Source of the DNA: CALLPQ01 sp039819545
Lineage (GTDB): Bacteria; Pseudomonadota; Alphaproteobacteria; Caulobacterales; Parvularculaceae
DNA length: 13,525 nt
Reading direction: 5' to 3'
Assembly (NCBI GenBank): GCA_039819545.1
Contig: JBCBRS010000038.1
Location: forward strand, 1 to 13,525
The translations under genes and the position numbers were made by a program. The notes beneath the pieces were generated by a model. The model ran no database searches and was not told where the DNA came from. It saw nothing but the letters and a program-made list of their open reading frames with translations. Of this stretch, positions 7,269-13,525 are shown one piece after another (position 1 is the first letter of the stretch; every line of letters begins with the position of its first letter).

Positions 7269-10200
7269 TCAGAACACAAAGTCGTTCGCGTCAAGATCAG
7301 CGATATTAACCCCTAAAAGAGTAATTTGATTTGCTCCATCGATGATCACTGCATTTCCATTAACATCTTGGATTAGATGCGATTGAGCAAGATCTGCGAA
7401 ACTTGTTATTGCATCAACCCCACGCAGATCGATTTTCTCGAAGTCATTAAGCGCATCAAAGTCATTGATTACATCGCGTCCAAACCCATTTGCGAAAACG
7501 AAGGTATCAGCGTTGAAGTTGCCCTCAAGGGTGTCGTTTCCTGCCCCCCCAACAATAACGTCGAAACCGCTTCCGCCTTGAAGAAAATCTGCATTGAAGC
7601 GCCCCTCCAGAGTGTCATTGCCAGAGCCGCCGAGAAGTTGATCAAAGCCGGCAAAACCAGTCAAAATATCGTCGCCATCACCGCCATTTAATGTGTCGTT
7701 ACCATTGCCTGCGATCAGCGTATCGTTTCCGGCTTCCCCAAGTAGCCGACCCGGCCCGTCGCCTCCATTGAGAACATCATTCCCGTCGCCCCCGAAAAGG
7801 GTGTCGGCATTGAAGGCACCCCTTAGCGTATCGTTCCCACTGCCGCCGAAAAGGGTGTCAAAACCCGCATTTCCATCAAGCACGTCGTTTCCGTCGCCGC
7901 CGAATAGACTGTCATTTCCGAGTTCACCAAAAAGCCTGTCATTGCCAATTTGACCGCGCAGTTCGTCATCACCATCGCCGCCAAATAGGTTATCGGCTTG
8001 ATTGCCTCCTAGTAAGCGGTCATTCCCGTTACCGCCAAGCAAGAAATCAAAACCAAAGCCTCCTTCCAGAGTGTCATCACCACCATTTCCGAAAAGGGTG
8101 TCCCTACCGATGTTACCCACCAGTAGATTCGCTGAGTTGTTTCCAATAAGTTGGGTATTGTTGGTACCGGCGATGGCGCCCTCAACATTTATGGCGACAT
8201 CATTATTAGGTAACCCAGCGATTGAACCTGAGGCGGTAATCCTGATCAGTGACATGGATGACGAAGAAAGATCCACAACATCAATACCGTTTCCGCCATT
8301 TAAGGTGTCACGTCCGCCCCCACCTGCAAGCGTGTCATTCCCCTCACCACCGTTAAGGCTGTCATTATCATCGCCGCCATCGAGATAATCATCGCCAGCA
8401 TCGCCATTGAGCGTATCACGTGCGTTACCCCCATCTAATAAGTCATGACCTCGACCACCAGAAAGGCTATCTTCGTCATCGTGCCCAACGATTGTATCAT
8501 TACCAGCGCCGCCGGAAATCGTATCCTCGTTGTTTTCACCTAAAAGACTGTCATTGCCGTGCCCACCAACGATAAAATCATCGCCGTTGCCACCCAAAAT
8601 AGTATCATTGCCGCGATCACCATACAGCCGATCATCGTCGCCTCGGCCATCGATAAAGTCATCGCCGCCTTCACCGGAAACCTCTTCTTCATTACCATTC
8701 GCTAACAGCGTATCATTACCGGCACCGCCGACTAAAAGCCTGTCATCGTTTATTTGATCAAGATCAAACAGCTGACCACTGTCATTTGCCCGAAGAGAGA
8801 TATCTTCGCGGCCAGTATCGAGACGAATATCCCCGTCCACAAAATTAAAATCACTGATTTGAAGGGCGGAACTGTTGTTTGTTAAATTTCGCACGGTCAG
8901 GTTGCCATTGCTATCCACGTCAAGCGAAGCATTGCCATTTCTTATCGCGTTTGAAAGGGATGCAGGCCCTTGTATCTGATCGGCTATCACCGGCGCATCA
9001 ATGGTCGTCGCTACAGGTTGTCCGCTACCGAATAAAATACCGAAAATTGCATCAAAGATAGTATTGGTATCGTATGATCCGTCGCCATCGCGATTTTCAA
9101 TCACTTCAATATTTTCAAGGCTATCTATTGCACCGCTATCATCGGAATCGATAAATGTATCGTTACCCCAGCCACCGTCTATCGTATCAAAACCTGAGCC
9201 ACCACGGATAGTGTCATCTCCGCTACCGGAAACTATAACAATACCAGTTTGTGAATTATCTGCATCAGGATCACTACCCCCAACAAGGATAGTATCGGCG
9301 AAGTCAGAACCTACGATACGTTCTACTGAGATCAAAACAATAGAGTCAGCTAGGATTGCATTTGAATCTTCGAAAAAGACTGAAACCAAAACACCATTTA
9401 AGGCATCTTGAAAACCAGCCAAGTCATTTCCCGAGCCTCCAAGATACCTTATCTGCCGACCCCCAAACAGGCCCGTAAATAGGCCCGTATCATCACCCGC
9501 CTCTCCAACGAGTAAATCATCACCACCCTGTCCTGTACCCAAAATATCATCGCCGGATCCAGCTAAAATAAAGTCATCGGACACCCCCCCAATTAGCGTA
9601 TCATCGAACTGTGTTACGGCACTGTCGGCATCTCCGCCTACGATGAATTGGGCTAAAGTCGCGTCTGTAGGTGTCACTGAAAATGCTGCATCAGCTTGAG
9701 CTGCATGTACGGTAAGGATGTCCCAGTCTAGAAATTCATTTCGAATGGTACCCAAAATTCGCTCGGTGAGAAAAATAGCACCAAGATTTGAAAATCTAGG
9801 TTGGGACGAAATGCTTGATAAAAACCGCTCAAAGAAAACCCCATTTACATCGCCAATACCAAACAGTTGACCTGTTTCACGATCAATATGGGCATTGTCA
9901 CTACTATTTATAGCAGAACGATTAATAATAATTCGATCAGATAAAGGAGTGCTATCTATACCTCCAGCGAAGGCAACTGTCTGCCCGCTCAGAGCTAAAT
10001 TATCAGCTAACTGGTTCTCAAACTCTCCTATTGTTGATGTTGTTTGAAGACCGTCTCTTAGAATACCCAAGGCAAGTTTTATTATTCCGTTGTGCAATGA
10101 TGGCGTTTTATTATTGATTCCAGTCTGGTCAAATTCCACACCAATACCGCTAGCAGCTGCACCGCGCGTCACTGTTTCGTTGAAAAATTCATAAAAGTAT

Positions 10201-11444
10201 TGGTACAGACCGTCCTGATCATCAGCAGACTTATATAAGGCGCGATAGAGGACCTCCCTGTTAGGTGCGCCACCAATACCGGTGGCACTCGGGTCATCAG
10301 GTAGCGACGATGGGGACTCAGATTGTTTCGCACTACCTATAGGGCCAACAATACCGCTATTGCTATCAAAAAAAGCTGCCCTTAACGCGTCACTGTTCTG
10401 CAATAATGTATCCAGGCGAAGGTCATTGCCAATTTCGTAGCTTCGATAAATGAGAGCGTTGAGAGCAGGCGAATGCCGCGTCTGTCCTTCGCCCGTGAAG
10501 CCACCACCACTTATCTCCCCGACTTCAAAGAACAGAATATTGTCAACGCCGTTTCCGTCCGGATCGCCATTATTTTGATCGGCATTTGGATTTGGGAGAA
10601 AGTTAAGCCCGCCAGTCAGATCAAAGAAGCCAGAATCAACAACGATATCGCCGAGTCCCGAAGTTGCGCCCGGCCTATTTGTTGTAAACTCTCCCTCTAC
10701 GGACGAGAAAAAAATTGGATTTGTGCCGCTAGTAAAATTCAGGCCGAGTTGAGATAGTTGCCGCCCAAAAGGAGCCGCGCCAAAGATGTAGGCTTCCAGA
10801 TCAAACTCCGCAGCGACGAGACCAGCAAGCCCGCCACCAAGAGATTGACCGGTTACAATCAGATTGCCGGTATTGACCTCTGGTATAGCGAGCAAACCCT
10901 GAATGAGCGCTCGCGCCACATCGAGTTGTGTTGCATCATTAGTTCCGTCGGCAAGTCGACGATTAGTTAAAAGATCGCCATGGTCGTCAAACGCTGGGTT
11001 AAGCGCAGTAATCGCGCTATCCAGGTCTCCCGTCAAAACTTCGAATGCGGCTCTGAGCGGCGTTTCAATTTCAATACCGTCGAGGTCCGTTCCGCGGAAA
11101 GCTACAACAAAGTTACCATCATTGTCCTGCGCTATGCGGGCAACAAAACCGGAGTGACCAAGTTCCGTACTCGTACTTCCCGGTGCATCGGGACGCGGGA
11201 CGTAAATGTATCCGTCGGCGTCCACGATTGCGCCAAGGGCGCGGAGAGCGGCGAAATTTGAATTGAGAAAGTCAAAATCTCCGTCAGTATCCAGGGTGAT
11301 TATTGCTTGCCCATTGTCCTGCCCAAAAAAATCGGAAAGTAAGAGCTGCTGATCGGTCGCGGCCCGCCGGTAAATCGACTCAGAAAACGCCGCATAGGGT
11401 GCAGCATTCCGGATCTGATTCAGTAATGTTGTAGTCAATGTCAT
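7269..11444 (-). CDS. Large RTX protein with N-terminal class-3-lipase-like domain, type I secreted
   Basis: This 1391-residue protein is predicted to leave the cell by type I secretion and hydrolyse lipid esters. Residues about 75-335 look like a class 3 (fungal-type) lipase or phospholipase: VVAFRGTD (113-120) is the conserved oxyanion region, VTGQSLGGGLA (197-207) holds nucleophile Ser 201, GDIVVD (Asp 266) and RHSPALNAL (His 324) are the best candidates for the other triad members. Residues 1-50 carry the motif AAFSESIYRRA (18-28), also in the stub gene upstream. Residues about 340-610 are unassigned. RTX calcium-binding nonapeptides (GGxGxDxLx) begin near 616 and form dense blocks at about 900-1055 and 1100-1315. 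There is no N-terminal signal peptide. The last 75 residues (ADTFVF...DFEKIDLRG...LDANDFVF) match the serralysin-type secretion tail with its hydrophobic end. AGAGGGAG lies 6 bases ahead of the ATG. It starts 29 bases after the lipoprotein gene, so they are almost certainly co-transcribed. T1SS transporter genes are not in the window. Confidence 0.93.
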   Translation of the reverse strand: MTLTTTLLNQIRNAAPYAAFSESIYRRAATDQQLLLSDFFGQDNGQAIITLDTDGDFDFLNSNFAALRALGAIVDADGYIYVPRPDAPGSTSTELGHSGFVARIAQDNDGNFVVAFRGTDLDGIEIETPLRAAFEVLTGDLDSAITALNPAFDDHGDLLTNRRLADGTNDATQLDVARALIQGLLAIPEVNTGNLIVTGQSLGGGLAGLVAAEFDLEAYIFGAAPFGRQLSQLGLNFTSGTNPIFFSSVEGEFTTNRPGATSGLGDIVVDSGFFDLTGGLNFLPNPNADQNNGDPDGNGVDNILFFEVGEISGGGFTGEGQTRHSPALNALIYRSYEIGNDLRLDTLLQNSDALRAAFFDSNSGIVGPIGSAKQSESPSSLPDDPSATGIGGAPNREVLYRALYKSADDQDGLYQYFYEFFNETVTRGAAASGIGVEFDQTGINNKTPSLHNGIIKLALGILRDGLQTTSTIGEFENQLADNLALSGQTVAFAGGIDSTPLSDRIIINRSAINSSDNAHIDRETGQLFGIGDVNGVFFERFLSSISSQPRFSNLGAIFLTERILGTIRNEFLDWDILTVHAAQADAAFSVTPTDATLAQFIVGGDADSAVTQFDDTLIGGVSDDFILAGSGDDILGTGQGGDDLLVGEAGDDTGLFTGLFGGRQIRYLGGSGNDLAGFQDALNGVLVSVFFEDSNAILADSIVLISVERIVGSDFADTILVGGSDPDADNSQTGIVIVSGSGDDTIRGGSGFDTIDGGWGNDTFIDSDDSGAIDSLENIEVIENRDGDGSYDTNTIFDAIFGILFGSGQPVATTIDAPVIADQIQGPASLSNAIRNGNASLDVDSNGNLTVRNLTNNSSALQISDFNFVDGDIRLDTGREDISLRANDSGQLFDLDQINDDRLLVGGAGNDTLLANGNEEEVSGEGGDDFIDGRGDDDRLYGDRGNDTILGGNGDDFIVGGHGNDSLLGENNEDTISGGAGNDTIVGHDDEDSLSGGRGHDLLDGGNARDTLNGDAGDDYLDGGDDNDSLNGGEGNDTLAGGGGRDTLNGGNGIDVVDLSSSSMSLIRITASGSIAGLPNNDVAINVEGAIAGTNNTQLIGNNSANLLVGNIGRDTLFGNGGDDTLEGGFGFDFLLGGNGNDRLLGGNQADNLFGGDGDDELRGQIGNDRLFGELGNDSLFGGDGNDVLDGNAGFDTLFGGSGNDTLRGAFNADTLFGGDGNDVLNGGDGPGRLLGEAGNDTLIAGNGNDTLNGGDGDDILTGFAGFDQLLGGSGNDTLEGRFNADFLQGGSGFDVIVGGAGNDTLEGNFNADTFVFANGFGRDVINDFDALNDFEKIDLRGVDAITSFADLAQSHLIQDVNGNAVIIDGANQITLLGVNIADLDANDFVF
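7500..8720 (-). repeat. Tandem RTX-encoding repeat DNA
   Basis: The 3' third of the RTX gene is built of 27-base degenerate units encoding the Gly/Asp nonapeptide. The two blocks lie at about 7500-8150 (protein residues about 1100-1315) and 8280-8745 (about 900-1055), separated by a short beta-rich insert without the motif. Above the nonapeptide there is a longer period: a Gly-Phe-Asp unit followed by a Phe-Asn-Ala-Asp or Asn-Gln-Ala-Asp unit recurs at residues about 1131, 1194 and 1266. Antisense frames across this region are rich in Pro and Ser and are artefacts of the repeat. Confidence 0.85.
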
Positions 11445-11473
11445 TTCAATCTCCCTCTTGCTTAAAGTTTGCC

Positions 11474-12835
11474 TTAGGCACCTTTCAAAAACATGTATCC
11501 TGCGCGATCAAAAAAAACACCAAGAACGTCTGTTCGGGATGATAACGGGCCGATATACCCAATCACCTCCTGTCCGTTTAATCGAAATTGATATTTTTCA
11601 ATTTTCGACGAACGATAATGATATGTACAAAAAGACTGCCCAATATGATGTTCGTCGAATAGCATATTTTTCGCAAGCAACGTCTCATCAATATTTGATA
11701 TTGATGATATCTTTGGGTGATCGCGGATTACCGGGTACTGAATAGCATTTTTCTTCTTTGAATAATTACCAGTTTCTGACTGGTATCGCTTGTGGCGATT
11801 CCCAGCAAAAGTAAGTGTACCGGTTGATCGCTTATTACCGCCATGCGTAAGGTCGTCCCATCGCACGACACGCTCACCATCGCCAAAAGTTGCCTCAACT
11901 AGCATTCGTCTTAGCCACGTACGCAAGTAATCTGATCCCAAGTTTCGACGGCGCCAAGATGGTGAATTATTGACCGTGCTCGGGTCAACATCTGGATTTG
12001 CCTTTTTGTACGCCTCAACATCCCAGTCTCCGTCATGGGGGCGATCCACATGTGCATCCATATTGGGTGCCCAATATTGTCGGTTGTCTTCGGGCCATTT
12101 CTCAAGGATTTTTTCGAATACTTCATTCGGCAGTTTTATCCGTGCCATTGAGCTGCAGGTTCGGGCAACATCCCGTCCATCCTGTTTTTTTATAAGCGCT
12201 GCCTGCATTGTCGGTGAAAAATTGTAGGAGTAGCCATAGGGACCCGGGATGTTTCCGATGGGTTTCCAGTTGGCTTCGGCGTGGGCACGCCAGTCGAGCC
12301 AGTCCTGGTACGTCGCGCGGGTGACGGACGATTCCACGAATGTCAGTAGCGAACGCTCACTTTCATAAGCCTGTTCGGTGGCGTATCCCCAGCTATACCA
12401 GAGCTTTTCGGCATCGTCGAAAACGACCGTATACGGCCACGCATTGTCCGGTACATATTTGAGATAGCTGCCCGAACAAGCATCAATGCTGAAAATACCA
12501 ATTGCCGGGCCTGAACCGGCTTCTTTCGTGGAAGGCAACGGCGCAATCATGATCTCGGGCACCACCCGCCCGCGCACCGAGCGCCCACCCCCGATGCCAC
12601 TTGGCTCAGTGGTGATGTTACAAGCCGCTACATAATTAATGGAGAAGGGCAGGTCATTCGCCTTCTCGATATAGTCGACCTTGATGCGAAAATAAAAAGC
12701 ATTTTCAAGTTGCCGCTGCTCTTCCGCCGCCGCAAGTGCGGCCTTTTCCTCCGCCGTTGGCTCCGGCTCACTGCAGCCCGATAGTGCTAGCACTACGAGC
12801 GCGAGATAAACAAAAGGTATTCGTACAAATCGCAC
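11474..12835 (-). CDS. Lipoprotein of unknown family paired with the RTX lipase (candidate immunity or partner protein)
   Basis: The 453-residue product is exported and lipid-anchored: residues 1-20 are a type II signal peptide with lipobox LSGC (Cys 21), followed by an acidic, Ala/Glu-rich helix (SEPEPTAEEKAALAAAEEQ). The residues after the cysteine do not include Asp at +2, so outer-membrane sorting is possible. The body is Trp/Tyr-rich, with four further cysteines (in VAACNI, IDACSG, RTCSSM and QSFCTY). I do not recognise the family. The C-terminus, NGQEVIGYIGPLSSRTDV then GVFFDRAGYMF, is shared with the fragment upstream at 13157-13480. I chose GTG 12835 because TGAGG lies 8 bases upstream (12844-12848) and it gives a compact signal peptide; an in-frame TTG at 12883 would add 16 residues and overlap the stub gene, with no ribosome site. 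The stop is 29 bases before the RTX lipase start. The close pairing, repeated upstream, suggests an immunity, tethering or activity-control role; that role is inference. Confidence 0.85.
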   Translation of the reverse strand: MRFVRIPFVYLALVVLALSGCSEPEPTAEEKAALAAAEEQRQLENAFYFRIKVDYIEKANDLPFSINYVAACNITTEPSGIGGGRSVRGRVVPEIMIAPLPSTKEAGSGPAIGIFSIDACSGSYLKYVPDNAWPYTVVFDDAEKLWYSWGYATEQAYESERSLLTFVESSVTRATYQDWLDWRAHAEANWKPIGNIPGPYGYSYNFSPTMQAALIKKQDGRDVARTCSSMARIKLPNEVFEKILEKWPEDNRQYWAPNMDAHVDRPHDGDWDVEAYKKANPDVDPSTVNNSPSWRRRNLGSDYLRTWLRRMLVEATFGDGERVVRWDDLTHGGNKRSTGTLTFAGNRHKRYQSETGNYSKKKNAIQYPVIRDHPKISSISNIDETLLAKNMLFDEHHIGQSFCTYHYRSSKIEKYQFRLNGQEVIGYIGPLSSRTDVLGVFFDRAGYMFLKGA

Positions 12836-12843
12836 GGCACAAA

Positions 12844-12848
12844 CCTCA
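12844..12848 (-). promoter_or_regulatory. Shine-Dalgarno site that sets the GTG start of the lipoprotein
   Basis: TGAGG on the minus strand is 8 bases ahead of GTG 12835. It is the only purine-rich site suitably placed near the N-terminus of the lipoprotein, and it resolves the choice between this GTG and the in-frame TTG at 12883. It lies in the 38-base gap after the stub gene's stop codon. Confidence 0.6.
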
Positions 12849-12873
12849 GTTATTTTCTGATACACAACCCTAA

Positions 12874-13125
12874 CTAGCCGCAAATCGAAAAGTTGGCTAG
12901 CAAATCCCTAATCTTTTGGTCAGGCAGATTGAAGTCAAATGTAAAAATTGAATTCTCTTCTGTATCTACTGTATTTAGCGTAATAGCTGCTGTATCTCGC
13001 AAACCGTCAATATCGCTCAGCCCCAACGATTGATCGGTTTCTGCTCTGCGATAGATGGACTCAGAAAACGCGGCAAATAGGACACCGTCTTCGATTGCAC
13101 TCAATGTCGTTTGTGATATCATCAT
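12874..13125 (-). CDS. Truncated paralogue of the RTX lipase N-terminus (83-residue stub)
   Basis: The 83-residue product aligns with the first 80 or so residues of the RTX lipase at 7269-11444. AAFSESIYRRA is identical in both and is followed by TDQ, a Leu-Ser-Asp, then AAITLNT versus AIITLDT, and an F-D-F segment. It stops at TAG (12874-12876) before the lipase oxyanion region, so it lacks the lipase catalytic residues, RTX repeats and secretion tail. It keeps a good ribosome site (AGGAG 13132-13136, 6 bases from ATG, the same spacing as in the intact gene) and lies 31 bases after the lipoprotein fragment, matching the 29-base gap of the intact pair. The simplest reading is a second lipoprotein-lipase module whose lipase body was deleted. 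It might still be translated into a small protein, but I have no evidence for a function. Confidence 0.75.
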   Translation of the reverse strand: MMISQTTLSAIEDGVLFAAFSESIYRRAETDQSLGLSDIDGLRDTAAITLNTVDTEENSIFTFDFNLPDQKIRDLLANFSICG

Positions 13126-13156
13126 TATTTTCTCCTGACTTCAATTCGCAGTGTTT

Positions 13157-13480
13157 TCACCAGCCGCTATGGAAGAAATATCCATCGCGATCAAAAAGCA
13201 TATTTGAGCGTCTCATCGCCCCTGTTGTTCCATCTTTGATTCCAAGAATTTCAGTGTCGTTTACATACGCAGAGTAATCATACGTGACACTTTCGCCGCT
13301 TGCGACAAGGCCAACCTGGCAAAAACTGAAGCCGCTTAATTCTGACCGATACAAGATGCTGGAACGAGAGTGAAAAACAGGCCATTCACCTTGCTTCACT
13401 TCTTCTTGTCTATCAATTTTTACTGGATATTGATCCACAAAAAAAGATGGGGCTGGCATAGAAGATTCAGCTTTTCGCAT
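13157..13480 (-). CDS. C-terminal remnant of a paralogue of the RTX-linked lipoprotein (probable pseudogene)
   Basis: The 107-residue frame matches the C-terminus of the lipoprotein at 11474-12835. From QYPV to the shared SFC the two align over 38 residues without gaps (GFSFC versus GQSFC), and both end with a FDRxGYxF motif followed by about four residues. It has no signal peptide or lipobox, and its ATG (13480) has no ribosome site. Translation upstream of that ATG reads KHSEYGSNR, resembling the paralogue's TFAGNRHKR region, before an in-frame TGA at 13508-13510. The homology therefore runs past the apparent start, so this is more likely the tail of a gene broken by a stop or frameshift than a short gene. 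Whatever remains of its 5' part would lie beyond the right edge of the window. It is the lipoprotein half of the decayed second module. Confidence 0.65.
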   Translation of the reverse strand: MRKAESSMPAPSFFVDQYPVKIDRQEEVKQGEWPVFHSRSSILYRSELSGFSFCQVGLVASGESVTYDYSAYVNDTEILGIKDGTTGAMRRSNMLFDRDGYFFHSGW

Positions 13481-13525
13481 ACGGTTTGAGCCATATTCGG
13501 AGTGTTTTCAATAGGCGATCAGGCG

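Noticed and set aside
7693..8757. Series of plus-strand Pro/Ser-rich frames and a CRISPR-like look of short repeats
   Set aside because: The periodicity is 27 bases with degenerate units that translate on the minus strand to RTX nonapeptides; there are no identical repeats with unique spacers, so it is neither a CRISPR array nor a set of genes.
12835..12883. TTG 12883 as lipoprotein start
   Set aside because: No Shine-Dalgarno site precedes it and it would overlap the stub gene; GTG 12835 has TGAGG at 8 bases and gives a compact lipoprotein signal.
1..13525. tRNA, rRNA, riboswitch or type I secretion transporter genes
   Set aside because: I looked for them and saw no cloverleaf, rRNA-like or ABC/adaptor coding sequence in the window; the transporter for the RTX protein must be elsewhere.

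Overview
The window looks like the chromosome of a Gram-negative, probably marine or soil, alphaproteobacterium. I infer this from the GC-rich left half, the Sec-exported DPP IV-type peptidase, the lipoproteins with short Cys-anchored signal peptides and the RTX protein with a type-I-secretion C-terminus. Genus cannot be fixed by reading alone. All assignments come from motifs read by eye, without database searches.

Left part (1-5700), mostly GC-rich. Four genes lie on the minus strand: a periplasmic dipeptidyl-peptidase IV-like serine peptidase (154-2385), an AT-richer four-helix membrane protein of unknown role (2531-3016), a stand-alone SAM methyltransferase resembling the macrolide-sugar O-methyltransferase family TylE/MycE (3269-4060), and a beta-lactamase-fold serine hydrolase, probably membrane-anchored (4168-5490). 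They have separate Shine-Dalgarno sequences and gaps of about 100-250 bases, so they are probably not one operon. Two 11-base direct repeats sit at the far left edge.

Middle (5700-7268). A small serine recombinase (5899-6486) and an exported protein of unknown function (6640-7158) are on the plus strand. Base composition falls here from GC-rich to nearly balanced, and short repeat or mobile-element-like sequences flank the recombinase. This looks like the edge of an accessory region.

Right part (7269-13525), the most interesting section. On the minus strand, reading right to left, the same two-gene module occurs twice. The first copy is decayed: the C-terminal piece of a lipoprotein paralogue (13157-13480, homology running upstream through a stop codon), then an 83-residue N-terminal stub of an RTX lipase (12874-13125). 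The second copy is intact: a 453-residue lipoprotein (11474-12835), 29 bases, then a 1391-residue RTX protein with an N-terminal class-3-lipase-like domain (7269-11444). The conserved pairing, gene order and roughly 30-base spacing suggest the lipoprotein and the secreted lipase work together. My best hypothesis is a type-I-secreted lipase effector with a membrane-anchored cognate immunity or partner lipoprotein, with relics of a second pair left by recombination. No T1SS ABC transporter or adaptor gene is in the window.
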